From Lacimicrobium sp. SS2-24 (lineage in GTDB: Bacteria; Pseudomonadota; Gammaproteobacteria; Enterobacterales; Alteromonadaceae), in assembly GCF_002201535.1 (NCBI RefSeq), contig NZ_NIWW01000012.1:1-64000 (forward strand): a stretch of 64,000 bases of DNA. The letters are read 5' to 3'. Positions within the stretch are counted from its first letter, which is position 1. Each line of letters starts with the position of its first letter. The translations under genes and the position numbers were made by a program. This document shows, piece after piece, positions 9,864 to 18,932 of the stretch. Under the pieces are notes generated by a model. It made no database searches, was not told where the DNA came from, and saw only the letters and a list, made by a program, of their open reading frames with translations.

Positions 9864-11222
9864 TTAGTTAAGCACCACAATACGGTATCCGCTACCCACT
9901 TCGACATCCGGCTGGATGGAGAAAAGATAACTTACCGCTTCATCTATCGCCAGCGTTGAGGTTTGTGCTATCAGGGTCTGGTTACCGCTGTTGTCATCAT
10001 ATAGTGCAATAACGTCATAGTAATCACTGGGCAGGGTGATGCCGTCCGATTCAGCGTAACTGAGATTGAGCATGCTGTATTTCGCTGTCTCTACCGTTTC
10101 ATCCTGTCTGACAAAGTAAACGTCAATATTGCTAAAATCCTGCACCAGATTCACAACATTGAGATCGTGTTCGTACACCTGGGGTGAGTCACTCTCTTCA
10201 AAGGCCAGTGAGTCAAGGTTGTTGTCTTCATCGGTGTATAACACCACCGTTTTAGATTCTCCCTGATTCAGGGTCAGTAAGCGATGACTCATCATGACAG
10301 TTCCATCAGCGGTACTGGCAGACAGTTGGTAATCGCCGTACTTAATCGACGTAAATGGGCTTAACACACCGCCCGGCACCTCAAGACTTTGCGACATGTC
10401 ACTGCCACTCAGTGTCAGGTTCAGCGTCTGCTCATCATTCAGGCTATTATAGAAACGGTAGTGTGCGCCGGAGCGGATGTCTTTGTATTCAGGGACACTA
10501 CTGGAATTGATAATCAAATCGGCAATCAATGTTTCCTCAGATGCCCCTGAGGAGTGCCTTATCACCATGACATACTCAGTTTCGTAATCAAAACTCATGG
10601 TATCGCTCTCAAACACCACCTCTGTGGTGCCGGGCTCAGTCAGATACACCACATAGTCATCCAGATCCCAGTGCGCACCGTCAGAATCTGCATCCCAGTA
10701 TTCCGTGTCCAGCAATTCACCGTAGTTCAATGCACCGATAAAGTAGGCCTGGGTGATTGAAGCGCCCGCTTCACCGATATAGAGATCGAAATACCGCTCG
10801 CTTATGGCTGAGGTGACCTGAAGAGTAAAATGATCTTCCAGCTCCGAGCGCTTGAACTGATGCTCAATCAAATCCGGATCGGCATAATCACCCAGCATCA
10901 GATACAGGGATTTGTAACCATCACTGAGCGACACATCCAGACTCATGAGCTCAATCAGAGCATCATTGGTATCTTCATATTTAAGGCTGAGAAGGGTTTC
11001 CTGCTCATCGACTGTAAACAGGCTGGTTGCATCGCCATATGCGGCATCACCCAGCTCGACATCGTCCAGATAAAGGCCTGTTGAAGCGCTATTGGCAGAG
11101 CCATTGTAAAATTGCACGTAGGCTTGAGGGTAAGTGCTATCACCGTCATCGGAGCTACCACAGGCCGTCAGTAACAGCAGTGTAACGGGAAGTAGAAATA
11201 CAGATATAACTCGCAGGTTCAT
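9864..11222 (-). CDS. DUF4397-like surface or periplasmic lipoprotein
   Basis: 452 aa. The signal peptide ends in a lipobox LLTAC with the acylated cysteine near residue 21, followed by GSSDDGD, so it is a lipoprotein. The mature part is acidic and beta-rich. YVQFYNGSANSASTGLYLDD near the N-terminus and YRFYNSLNDEQTLNLTL near residue 258 resemble the start of DUF4397 (anti-sigma-like, beta-sandwich) domains, suggesting two or three such modules; this assignment is by motif only. ATG at 11222 has AAAGGA 7 bases before it. Monocistronic, between an rlmB-side terminator and the spc operon. Tandem GTAAA boxes upstream suggest envelope-stress control. Ligand and role unknown. Confidence 0.75.
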   Translation of the reverse strand: MNLRVISVFLLPVTLLLLTACGSSDDGDSTYPQAYVQFYNGSANSASTGLYLDDVELGDAAYGDATSLFTVDEQETLLSLKYEDTNDALIELMSLDVSLSDGYKSLYLMLGDYADPDLIEHQFKRSELEDHFTLQVTSAISERYFDLYIGEAGASITQAYFIGALNYGELLDTEYWDADSDGAHWDLDDYVVYLTEPGTTEVVFESDTMSFDYETEYVMVIRHSSGASEETLIADLIINSSSVPEYKDIRSGAHYRFYNSLNDEQTLNLTLSGSDMSQSLEVPGGVLSPFTSIKYGDYQLSASTADGTVMMSHRLLTLNQGESKTVVLYTDEDNNLDSLAFEESDSPQVYEHDLNVVNLVQDFSNIDVYFVRQDETVETAKYSMLNLSYAESDGITLPSDYYDVIALYDDNSGNQTLIAQTSTLAIDEAVSYLFSIQPDVEVGSGYRIVVLN

Positions 11223-11247
11223 AATCGGTCCTTTTGCTTACAAGAGC

Positions 11248-11275
11248 AAAAAAGACCACCGGGCGGGCGCCCGGT
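11248..11275 (-). terminator. Intrinsic terminator after rlmB
   Basis: ACCGGGCG-GG-CGCCCGGT (11258-11275) forms an 8-bp arm pair, followed on the minus strand by four bases and a run of six T (11253-11248). It lies about 70 bases past the rlmB stop and 26 bases before the lipoprotein start, so it separates the two transcription units or acts as an attenuator for the lipoprotein gene. Confidence 0.7.
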
Positions 11276-11282
11276 TCTCGTC

Positions 11283-11318
11283 CTTACACTTAATTTACAC
11301 TGCTTTACATTACTTTAC
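11283..11318 (-). promoter_or_regulatory. Tandem CpxR-like boxes
   Basis: On the minus strand the sequence reads GTAAA-N5-GTAAA-N5-GTAAA-N6-GTAAG, four direct repeats on one helical face (10, 10, 11 bp period). GTAAA-N5-GTAAA is the published CpxR consensus. It lies 61-96 bases upstream of the lipoprotein gene. Binding by CpxR or another OmpR-type regulator is inferred. Confidence 0.45.
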
Positions 11319-11344
11319 GGTGGGGATCTAACCGAGAAAGAGAC

Positions 11345-12094
11345 TCAGGCAGTTGTTGACAGGCGCTGCCTGACCACTTCATACAAGCAGATGCCAGTTG
11401 CCACAGAGACGTTCAGACTAGACACGGAGCCTGCCATCGGAAGCTTGATAAGCTCATCACAATGTTCACGGGTCAGGCGACGCATGCCCTTTCCTTCTGC
11501 ACCCATGACCAATGCCATAGGCCCCGTCAATTTTGCTTCATAGAGGCTTTGTTCCGCTTCACCTGCAGTGCCCACCACCCAGACACCCGCCTGCTGCAAC
11601 TCTTTGAGGGTTCGTGCCAGGTTAGTCACCTGAATAAAGGGCATGACTTCAGCGGCACCACATGCCACTTTGCTGACGGTAGGTGTTAAGCCTGCGGACT
11701 TATCTTTAGGTACGATAACCGCATGCACGCCTGCCGCATCCGCACTGCGGATGCAGGCCCCGAGGTTATGAGGGTCCGTGACGCCATCGAGAATCAACAA
11801 AAAGGGTTGTGCTGTTGCATTGATAATGGCGTCCAAATCACTTTCGTCGAGAACCCGCGCCGGCTTGGCTTTAGCAACAACGCCCTGGTGCTGAGCCCCC
11901 TCGACTTTATCGTCAAGGGTACGGCGCTGACAGAATTGCACGGACACACCAAAGCGACGGGCCTGATTGACAATATCAGTAAGACGTTGGTCGTCACGCC
12001 CCTTGAGAACGAACAGTTCAATCAACCGCTCTGGCTCACGTTCTACCAAAGCTTCCAATGCATGCAGACCATACAACCATTGGGTTTGCGCCAT
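11345..12094 (-). CDS. rlmB: 23S rRNA (guanosine-2'-O-)-methyltransferase RlmB
   Basis: 249 aa SpoU-family (SPOUT, trefoil-knot) enzyme that methylates the 2'-O of G2251 in the 23S P-loop using SAM. The N-terminal L30e-like substrate-binding domain spans about 1-75. The knot motifs are [19 protein letters not shown] (motif 1, catalytic Asn/Arg), VMGAEGKGM (motif 2) and [18 protein letters not shown] (motif 3). Starts 3 bases after rnr ends, the usual rnr-rlmB operon. Confidence 0.98.
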   Translation of the reverse strand: MAQTQWLYGLHALEALVEREPERLIELFVLKGRDDQRLTDIVNQARRFGVSVQFCQRRTLDDKVEGAQHQGVVAKAKPARVLDESDLDAIINATAQPFLLILDGVTDPHNLGACIRSADAAGVHAVIVPKDKSAGLTPTVSKVACGAAEVMPFIQVTNLARTLKELQQAGVWVVGTAGEAEQSLYEAKLTGPMALVMGAEGKGMRRLTREHCDELIKLPMAGSVSSLNVSVATGICLYEVVRQRLSTTA

Positions 12095-12097
12095 TGC

Positions 12098-14422
12098 CTA
12101 CTTCCTGCCTTTTGTCGTTTTTCGTTTACCGGGCCGACCTTTAGGCTTCGCCGTTTTGCCTGAGGCCGGTTTTTCTGTAGTAGTGCGTTTTCCTTTGGCT
12201 TTTTTCACGGCGACTTTACGCCCGCCTTTCCCTTTGCCCTGCGGCTGATCAAGAACAAAATCAATTTTACGGTCATCAAGATTCACACCGGCGACTTTCA
12301 CCCTCACCAGATCGCCGAGGCGATAGACCGTGCCAAAGTTTTCGCCAATGAGGTGTTGTTTAACGGCATCGAAATGATAGTAGTCATTTTCAAGTGCAGT
12401 GATGTGTACCAGGCCATCAATGTGAAACTCACTCAGGCGTACGAAAAAGCCAAAACTGGTCACCGAGGCAATCACCCCATCAAAGCTTTCTCCGACATGA
12501 TCCTGCATAAACTCACATTTGAGCCAGTCGGCCACATCTCTGGTGGCATCGTCAGCCCGACGCTCGGTCATCGAACATTGCTCACCCAGTTGCACCACTT
12601 CTTCGGTGGAATAGGCTTTCCCACCGGAATTACTCTTACGTTTAGCCTGCTTATCCAATATGCCTTTTAACGCACGATGCACCACCAAATCCGGATAACG
12701 ACGTATGGGGGAGGTAAAGTGTGCATAGGCTTCCAGCGCCAGACCAAAATGACCAATATTCTCACGATCATAGATAGCTTGCTTCATGGAACGCAGCAGC
12801 ATGGTCTGAATCAGTTCCTGATCCGGACGCTTGGCAACTTTATTCACCACATTAGAAAAATCCGCAGGTACCGGGTCATTACCAATACCATGAGGAATCC
12901 CCACTTCTGCCAGATAACCTAAAAACGTCATCAAACGATCAGGATCGGGCTTGTCATGAACCCGATAAAGCGCCTCTGCCTCATACTTCTGCAGCATCAT
13001 GGCCGCACTCACATTAGCAAGGATCATGCACTCTTCGATCATCTTGTGCGCATCATTGCGCTCAACGGCCACCACATGATCAATCTTACGCTGGGCATTA
13101 AAAATGAATTTATTTTCCTGCGTTTCAAACTCAATGGCACCACGTTGTGCCCGTGCTTTTTTAAGCACCCGGAACAGGTCATGCAGGTCACGAAGATTCG
13201 GCACTAATGGTTCATAGCGCTGATATAGCTCTTTGTCACCCTGCAAAATGTCCCAGACCTTGTTGTAGGTCAGTCGCGCATGTGAATTCATTACGGCTTC
13301 ATAAAACTGGTAACTCTTGAGGTGACCGGTTTTATCAATGTGCATCTCACAGACCATACACAGTCGGTCCACCTCAGGATTAAGTGAGCACAAGCCATTG
13401 GACAGCACCTCGGGCAACATGGGCACAACCTGTTCAGGGAAGTACACTGAATTGCCGCGTTCAATCGCTTCTTTATCCAATGCGGTGCCGGGTCTGACGT
13501 AATAACTGACATCGGCAATTGCTACCCACAGTGTCCAGCCACCGTCATCCCGTGGCTGACAATACACTGCGTCATCAAAATCCCGGGCATCTTCACCGTC
13601 AATCGTGACCAGGGGGAGTTGGCGCAGGTCGATACGACCCTGCTTGGCCTCTTCCGGCACCTGTTCCGTCAGACTTTTAATCTGCTGCGTCACCGCCTTC
13701 GGCCAGTCATGGGGAATGTCGTAGGTGCGCATCGCCATTTCAATTTCCATGCCCGGAGCCATATGCTCTCCCAGCACTTCGATAATTTTGCCGGTGGCGT
13801 TAACGCGTTTATTCGGACGCTGTACGATTTCCACCACAACTACATGGCCCTGGCGCGCCCCCTCAGTTTGCTCTGGCGGTATCACAATATCCTGACAAAT
13901 ACGGCTGTCGTCGGGCACCACGACACCAAATCCATGCTCAACAAAATAGCGACCTACCACAGGTTCAACCCGGGGCTCTACCACCCTGACGATACGCGCT
14001 TCTGTTTTACCCTTAACATTCTGATTACTCTCGCGAGCGAGTACCACATCACCATGCAGCAGGGTTCGCATCTGAGCATTGTGAATAAAGAGATCGGGCT
14101 TACCATCTTCACGCTTTAGAAAGCCAAAACCATCCCGATGACCAATGACTCGTCCCCGGATCAGGTCCATTTTATCTGCCAGACCATATTTCTTATTACG
14201 GTTAAACAGTATCTGACCTTCGCGCTCCATGGCCCTTAAGCGACGCTGAATGCCAATACGACTCTCTTCATCCCTGGCTTCTACCAGCTCACAAATCTCG
14301 AGCATAGACAGGGGTTTATTTTCATCGGTGAGGATCTGCAGCAGGTATTCCCGGCTGGCAACGGGGTTGTCGTATTTTTCTTTTTCGCGCTGGTAATAAG
14401 GGTCGTCGTGTTGCGTTGGCAA
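12098..14422 (-). CDS. rnr: Exoribonuclease R
   Basis: 774 aa processive 3'-5' exoribonuclease able to degrade structured RNA. Order: N-terminal HTH (about 20-85), two cold-shock domains, RNB catalytic domain (about 255-590) with DGEDARDFDDAVYC supplying the metal-binding Asp residues, S1 domain (about 640-725), and a Lys-rich tail (KGKGGRKVAVKKAKGKR). The start is a TTG at 14422 with GGAAG 6 bases upstream; the resulting N-terminus aligns with E. coli RNase R (REKEKYDNPVASREY). Head of the rnr-rlmB operon. Confidence 0.97.
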   Translation of the reverse strand: MPTQHDDPYYQREKEKYDNPVASREYLLQILTDENKPLSMLEICELVEARDEESRIGIQRRLRAMEREGQILFNRNKKYGLADKMDLIRGRVIGHRDGFGFLKREDGKPDLFIHNAQMRTLLHGDVVLARESNQNVKGKTEARIVRVVEPRVEPVVGRYFVEHGFGVVVPDDSRICQDIVIPPEQTEGARQGHVVVVEIVQRPNKRVNATGKIIEVLGEHMAPGMEIEMAMRTYDIPHDWPKAVTQQIKSLTEQVPEEAKQGRIDLRQLPLVTIDGEDARDFDDAVYCQPRDDGGWTLWVAIADVSYYVRPGTALDKEAIERGNSVYFPEQVVPMLPEVLSNGLCSLNPEVDRLCMVCEMHIDKTGHLKSYQFYEAVMNSHARLTYNKVWDILQGDKELYQRYEPLVPNLRDLHDLFRVLKKARAQRGAIEFETQENKFIFNAQRKIDHVVAVERNDAHKMIEECMILANVSAAMMLQKYEAEALYRVHDKPDPDRLMTFLGYLAEVGIPHGIGNDPVPADFSNVVNKVAKRPDQELIQTMLLRSMKQAIYDRENIGHFGLALEAYAHFTSPIRRYPDLVVHRALKGILDKQAKRKSNSGGKAYSTEEVVQLGEQCSMTERRADDATRDVADWLKCEFMQDHVGESFDGVIASVTSFGFFVRLSEFHIDGLVHITALENDYYHFDAVKQHLIGENFGTVYRLGDLVRVKVAGVNLDDRKIDFVLDQPQGKGKGGRKVAVKKAKGKRTTTEKPASGKTAKPKGRPGKRKTTKGRK

Positions 14423-14507
14423 TGCTTGCTTCCGTTGTTGTGGACATTTAATGCCCAGTATAACGAATTCGACGCCCGAATGATTGTAGAATTTAACTGG
14501 CAGCCGG

Positions 14508-15134
14508 TTAGCTGTTTAGCGGGCGTCGAGCTTTGCGTACTGCTTTAGGGTGCATAAGTTTTTCCAGTTCTTGCAGACAACGGGCAATCTGTTCATGTTG
14601 CCCTTTATCTGCGGTGATGGCGTTATACAGCCAGTGATACGCATCTTCGTAGTCATAAGGGCTGCCATGGCCCTCGATAAACAATTCAGCCAATCGTAAC
14701 TGTGCTTTTAGATTGCCCAGACTACCGGCTTCTCTTAAGAAAACGATAGCCCTGTCGATATCTTTCTGCACCAACCGGCCCACGGCGTAGTAGCGGCCTA
14801 ATTGTTCCATTGCGGCGGGCAGGCCTTGCTCGGCGGCCTCATGCATATAGTGTATTCCCCGTTCCGGGTCGGCTTTAAGACACACTCCCCAGGCCAGCAT
14901 GTCTCCCCACAGAAATTGATAGGCAGGCAGTTTCAGCGTTGCCGCCCGGGCTTCGATGTCCTGCACTAACTGACAGTCATCCATGACGACTCTGTCGAGG
15001 TGGGTGTTTTCATTGATCATGGCAATCAATTCATCCTGAGAATAGATTTGTACGGCTTTAAGATCTGTTTGTTGCCCCGCTACCGGGCCAATCATTACTG
15101 ACAATAAACCTGCACAACACAGTTTTTTGATCAT
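14508..15134 (-). CDS. motX: Sodium-driven polar flagellar motor protein MotX
   Basis: 208 aa from the ATG at 15134; an in-frame start 12 codons upstream would spoil the signal peptide (residues 1-20, ending VAG). The mature protein has Sel1-type helical repeats (LPAYQFLWGDMLAWGVC, GLPAAMEQLGRYYAVGRLVQ, LKAQLRLAELFIEGHG). These and the N-terminal YSQDELIAMINENTHLDRV match MotX of Vibrio and Shewanella, a periplasmic T-ring protein needed to place the PomAB stator. Follows rnr's upstream side on the same strand with no flagellar genes near, as is usual for this orphan gene. Confidence 0.9.
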   Translation of the reverse strand: MIKKLCCAGLLSVMIGPVAGQQTDLKAVQIYSQDELIAMINENTHLDRVVMDDCQLVQDIEARAATLKLPAYQFLWGDMLAWGVCLKADPERGIHYMHEAAEQGLPAAMEQLGRYYAVGRLVQKDIDRAIVFLREAGSLGNLKAQLRLAELFIEGHGSPYDYEDAYHWLYNAITADKGQHEQIARCLQELEKLMHPKAVRKARRPLNS

Positions 15135-15234
15135 ATTCTCATTCCCAATTTCTAACGTCTGCCATTTCACACCACTTTTAGTATCGGCAAATATCGCAAT
15201 TTATAAAGGGAATCACCACGCTCCCGACAAGGTT

Positions 15235-16362
15235 CTATCGGGTCAATCGTGCTATGGCCTGGTGCAGATAGTCACGAGGACAACCGAAATTGAGTCGTAC
15301 AAACTGCTTGTTGCCGAAATCCGTCCCCGGTGACGGCCCTACTCCCTTTTCTTCAAACCAGGCTTGTGGATTATCCACTCCTAAACCACTGGCATCCACC
15401 CACGCCAAAAAGGTTGCCTGGGGCGCGTTGACCCTAAGGCCATCAATCTGATTGATTTGCTCAACCAGATAATCCCTGTTTTCACGCAAGTACTCCAGCT
15501 GACGCTGATACCACTCATCGCATAGCGTAAAGGCGGCCTCTGTAGCATACAGCCCTAACACATTGACCCAGGGGACAATGCCCATTGCCGCCTGATTGAA
15601 ACGGCGTCGCAATGTATTGTCCGGAATAATCGCAAAAGCGGCGCCAAGTCCGGCAATATTGAAGGTTTTGCTCGCCGCCATCAATGTAATGCTGTTGTCC
15701 TTGAGGGCTTCGATTTTTCCGGCTGGAAGGTGGCAAGCCTGCTCATCAAGAATGAGGTCGCAGTGGATTTCATCACTACACAGGGTGACATCATGACGTC
15801 GACAAATATCAGCGATTCGTGCCAGTTCTGCCTCACTGAGTACCGTGCCAACCGGGTTCATCGGATTACACAGGACAAACAGTTTGGTTTTAGGATCTGC
15901 GGCCTGTTTCTCCAGTTCATCAAAATCCAGCATCCAGCGTCCGTCTTGCTCCAGTGTTGGAATATCCACCCGATGTAATTGATTAAGCTGAGGCGCTGCC
16001 AGCAGAGGGGGATAATTAGGTACCTGAATCATGACCTTATCGCCGGGTTCACAACAGGCTTTGCACGCAACATTGAAGCCAGGCACAACGCCCGGCATCC
16101 ATACAATCCAGTCAAGTTCGACGCGCCAGTCATAGCGCTTTTGCAACCAACTGGCTACGGCCTGCTTCGCCGGTTCATATTGCGCCGGTAAGGTATAACC
16201 TAACACCCCATGCTCGACCCGGGCCGTCAGCGCATCCAATATGGGTTGTGCACACCTGAATTCCGTATCGGCCACCCACATGGGCAAAATGTCCTTGCCC
16301 TGGTATTTCTGCCATTTGAAAGAGAAGGTTGGTTTGCGGTCGACAATCTGGTCAAAATTCAT
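15235..16362 (-). CDS. MalY/PatB-type PLP-dependent C-S lyase
   Basis: 375 aa fold-type I aminotransferase family. The start MNFDQIVDRKPTFSFKWQKY and the segment MWVADTEFRCAQPILDAL are typical of PatB/MalY. The PLP lysine is in AASKTFNIAGLGAAF (about residue 230), with SDEIHCDLI and CNPMNPVGTVL supplying the other cofactor contacts. Members cleave cystathionine or other cysteine S-conjugates to pyruvate, ammonia and a thiol; some, like MalY, also act as regulators. ATG at 16362 has GGGA 6 bases upstream. Cytosolic, single gene. Exact substrate not determined from sequence. Confidence 0.88.
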   Translation of the reverse strand: MNFDQIVDRKPTFSFKWQKYQGKDILPMWVADTEFRCAQPILDALTARVEHGVLGYTLPAQYEPAKQAVASWLQKRYDWRVELDWIVWMPGVVPGFNVACKACCEPGDKVMIQVPNYPPLLAAPQLNQLHRVDIPTLEQDGRWMLDFDELEKQAADPKTKLFVLCNPMNPVGTVLSEAELARIADICRRHDVTLCSDEIHCDLILDEQACHLPAGKIEALKDNSITLMAASKTFNIAGLGAAFAIIPDNTLRRRFNQAAMGIVPWVNVLGLYATEAAFTLCDEWYQRQLEYLRENRDYLVEQINQIDGLRVNAPQATFLAWVDASGLGVDNPQAWFEEKGVGPSPGTDFGNKQFVRLNFGCPRDYLHQAIARLTR

Positions 16363-16560
16363 ATTCGTCCCGTTACGATGCTTGAAGTGGAAAGTATTGA
16401 GTTAACAGGCTATTACTCTATTAAGAGTCATATAGTGGACGCAACTTTGATCTGGAACAACTTATATCCCTTTTCAATCAGGGAGCCTGTTGTAGTTTGA
16501 TCCTCATCAAAAATTTGTTGTTTAAAAGGGTAGATACTCAAGTCAAATGACAAGGAGAAG

Positions 16561-16776
16561 ATGATGCAAGATAAAGACAATGTAGGCGTGTGGGATACTG
16601 CACTGCGGTCAGTGCTGTCATGTGTGTTGCTGGCGTTAGCGGTAGAGGGTATTTTCCCAACTGCAGTCAGTATCGCACTCGTCGTCGTAGGCCTGATGCT
16701 GTGGACAACCGTCTCCACGGGGGTGTGCTGGCTTTACAAATTGCTGGGCATCGATACCTACCACCATGCCCGTTAA
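16561..16776 (+). CDS. DUF2892-like small inner-membrane protein
   Basis: 71 aa (or 70 from the second ATG at 16564, which has better spacing, 6 bases, from AAGGAG). Two hydrophobic helices (about 15-35 and 38-56) are followed by CWLYKLLGIDTY, which matches the C-terminal CPLYxLLGI signature of DUF2892/YgaP-type membrane proteins. Function of the family is unknown; some are fused to rhodanese domains. Ends directly before an intrinsic terminator and converges with the next small membrane gene. Confidence 0.75.
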   Translation: MMQDKDNVGVWDTALRSVLSCVLLALAVEGIFPTAVSIALVVVGLMLWTTVSTGVCWLYKLLGIDTYHHAR

Positions 16777-16778
16777 AT

Positions 16779-16806
16779 AAAAAAGGCGCCCGCGGCGCCT
16801 TTTTTG
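16779..16806. terminator. Bidirectional Rho-independent terminator
   Basis: AAAAAAGGCGCC-CGC-GGCGCCTTTTTT: a 6-bp GC arm extended by A/T tails on both sides. It serves the DUF2892-like gene on the plus strand and the convergent 64-aa gene on the minus strand. Confidence 0.93.
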
Positions 16807-16813
16807 TGGTCAT

Positions 16814-17008
16814 TCACGACAAGGCGTAGATAAAAAGTAGTCCCAGTACCAGGCCAGTGACACCAAAAAAACCGTATTCAACTTTTGATTTCATGGCATC
16901 GCCAGCTTCGACGGGCTTGTGTATTACTGCCATCAGTATGCTGCTTAATCCCAAGACAAAAGCCAGTAGCGCGAACCCAAATAAAATTGCTTCTACCCAA
17001 TTTCCCAT
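16814..17008 (-). CDS. Small two-helix inner-membrane protein
   Basis: 64 aa, not recognised. Two hydrophobic segments (about 6-29 and 47-63) are joined by a polar loop, HKPVEAGDAMKSKVEYG. ATG at 17008 has GAGG 7 bases upstream (TGAGGCATTATT), supporting real translation. Ends against the shared terminator at 16779-16806. Divergent from the DUF2884 gene across 259 bases in which no strong promoter was recognised. Role unknown. Confidence 0.7.
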   Translation of the reverse strand: MGNWVEAILFGFALLAFVLGLSSILMAVIHKPVEAGDAMKSKVEYGFFGVTGLVLGLLFIYALS

Positions 17009-17267
17009 AATAATGCCTCAAATGTGTGATGATGGGCGTATTATGCCGCAAAAAGCTTTGCCGATCAGTGTACCAGATCAAATTTTTATGTTTATGGCAG
17101 GGAATGAGTAAAACGCCTACAAAGTTGCGATTTTGACCAAGACGCGCGCTTTTCAATCGGCATGCTATTTAATAAAATTATATTATTCATATAGTTAGGT
17201 TTCTGGCACACGGGTTGCTACTGTGATCAGGCATAATAGAACTGCTCGTTATCATTAAGGAAACCTC

Positions 17268-18041
17268 ATGAAAGTACTCATTGCCTCATTGCTGCTGGTC
17301 GGAACCTCTGCTCTGGCGTCAGACTGTAACGTCAATCTGAAAGGCGATCTCAGCCTTGAGCGGGGCATTTTAACCGTCTCAACCCTGGACCAACGACCTT
17401 TAGTATTGGACGGAAGCAGCGCCACGTATGATGGCGACAGCATGTCGTTAAGTAGTTCGCAGCAACAATTGCTCAATCAATACCATCAACAGGTATCTGA
17501 ACTGGCCCCCCAGGTCGCCGACATCGCCATGGATGCTATTGCACTGGCCAGTGAAGGCATCAACCATGCCTTTGGTGAACTGCTGGGCTACGACGACAAC
17601 CTGGTGCTGGAATTCAGTGATGAGATGGATGCTCTGAGAAACAGAGTCTCCACGCAACTCTATGCCGATGACGGTAGCATCCGCTTCAGCTCCAAAAACC
17701 TCAAAGATGACAAACTACTGGGTCCCCAGTTTGAAGAGGAAGTCGAAGCAAAGGTGAAGGAGATGGTGGCACGCTCGATGGGCAGCGTCATGATCGCCAT
17801 GGGCAAACAAATGCTTAAAAGCGGCGGAGACATGAGCGGCTTTGAGAAGCGCATGGAAAACTTCGGCGAACAAATCGAACAGCGCATCACCGCCAAGGCC
17901 GAAGTGATTGAGCAGCGTGCGAATGGACTCTGCTATGATCTGACCCGCTTAGACGATCTGGAACAACAGATCAGTCGGGAGATCCCTTCACTGTCGGGGT
18001 TGGATGTGGTCCGCGTGGATGCACAGCACAAATTGATGTAG
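17268..18041 (+). CDS. DUF2884 (YggN-family) periplasmic protein
   Basis: 257 aa. Signal peptide 1-17 (ending ALA), mature N-terminus SDCNVNLKGDLSLERGIL. The central part is helical and acidic, with LLNQYHQQVSELAPQVADIA and the charged LEFSDEMDALRNRVS, which match the E. coli YggN / DUF2884 pattern; C-terminal NGLCYDLTRLDDLEQQI gives a second Cys, allowing one disulfide. AAGGA lies 6 bases before the ATG. Function unknown for the family. Monocistronic. Confidence 0.8.
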   Translation: MKVLIASLLLVGTSALASDCNVNLKGDLSLERGILTVSTLDQRPLVLDGSSATYDGDSMSLSSSQQQLLNQYHQQVSELAPQVADIAMDAIALASEGINHAFGELLGYDDNLVLEFSDEMDALRNRVSTQLYADDGSIRFSSKNLKDDKLLGPQFEEEVEAKVKEMVARSMGSVMIAMGKQMLKSGGDMSGFEKRMENFGEQIEQRITAKAEVIEQRANGLCYDLTRLDDLEQQISREIPSLSGLDVVRVDAQHKLM

Positions 18042-18122
18042 TAAAGCGGGACTGACCTCACTCGGATTCCCGGCTCTGGTATAGTGGTGACATGACTGAC
18101 CTTCATTTTACTGCATCATATC

Positions 18123-18920
18123 ATGACTAATATCAGTATCTTAGGCTGCGGCTGGCTGGGACAACCTCTAGCCGTAAGCCTTCTCGCGCAGGGCTTTGAC
18201 GTCGCGGGTACCTGTCGTAGCGAACAAAAACAAAATGCTCTTCGAAACCTGGGCATAAACGCCCATCAGTTTGAACTGGGAAAGCAAATCCCCGCAAACA
18301 TCTGGCATAAAACAACACTTATCCTCAACCTGCCGCCCGGACGTTATCGTGAGCATTCTGAATTCTTTACCCGCGAAATACTTGGACTCATAGATTTCGG
18401 CATTGAGAATGGCTGTGAAAACCTTTTATTTATCAGCACCACCTCTGTGTATGGTGATCGCCGAGGCAGAGTGACAGAACAGAGCCCGGTCAACCCCATC
18501 ACTCCTTCGGCTAAGGCCCACATCAGGATTGAGCAAGAGATACTGAAACAGGGGGGCACCGTTTTGCGTCTGGCAGGACTGATCGGTCCCCAGCGCCACC
18601 CTGTCAAACATCTTGCTGGCAGAGACCAGCTTAGCGGTGGCGCAAATCCGGTTAATCTGATTCATCAGCAGGATGTGATCAATGCGGTGCTACGCATCAT
18701 CAGGAAAGAGTATTGGGGCAAGGTATGTCATCTGGCCGCCACCGAGCATCCATCAAGAGCCGATTTCTATATCTGGGCTGCCGAAAAAGCCGGACTACCG
18801 GCTCCGCAGTTTTTGCCTGACACGGATAGCGATGGAAAAATCATCGATGCCAGCGCCACACTCCAGGCGCTGGGGCTGGAGCTGACCTATCCGAGTCCGT
18901 TTTCAATGCCGGTCAGTTAA
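18123..18920 (+). CDS. YeeZ-like NAD(P)-binding SDR (epimerase-type)
   Basis: 265 aa extended short-chain dehydrogenase. N-terminal Rossmann motif ILGCGWLGQPLA (GxGxxG), active-site segment STTSVYGDRRGRVTEQSPVNP (the Tyr of SVYG), then LRLAGLIGPQRHPVKHLAGR and a terminal KIIDASATLQALGLELTYP. These segments track E. coli YeeZ throughout. Substrate unknown. Its end overlaps the convergent transporter gene by 8 bases within a 9-bp hairpin. Confidence 0.85.
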   Translation: MTNISILGCGWLGQPLAVSLLAQGFDVAGTCRSEQKQNALRNLGINAHQFELGKQIPANIWHKTTLILNLPPGRYREHSEFFTREILGLIDFGIENGCENLLFISTTSVYGDRRGRVTEQSPVNPITPSAKAHIRIEQEILKQGGTVLRLAGLIGPQRHPVKHLAGRDQLSGGANPVNLIHQQDVINAVLRIIRKEYWGKVCHLAATEHPSRADFYIWAAEKAGLPAPQFLPDTDSDGKIIDASATLQALGLELTYPSPFSMPVS

Positions 18921-18932
18921 ACAGACCGGCAT
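18906..18932. terminator. Hairpin spanning two convergent stop codons
   Basis: ATGCCGGTC (18906-18914) and GACCGGCAT (18924-18932) form a perfect 9-bp stem with a 9-base loop that contains the stop codons of both the YeeZ-like gene and the NSS transporter gene. There is no T-run, so intrinsic termination is uncertain; it may block 3' exonucleases on both messages. Confidence 0.5.

Noticed and set aside
9603-9959. Plus-strand open frame of 118 codons over the rplN upstream region
   Set aside because: No Shine-Dalgarno site, low-complexity basic composition, and overlap with the 3' end of the lipoprotein gene; chance frame.
15215-15240. Short CCCGA/TCGGG inverted repeat near the end of the C-S lyase gene
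   Set aside because: 5-bp stem without T-run; too weak to call.
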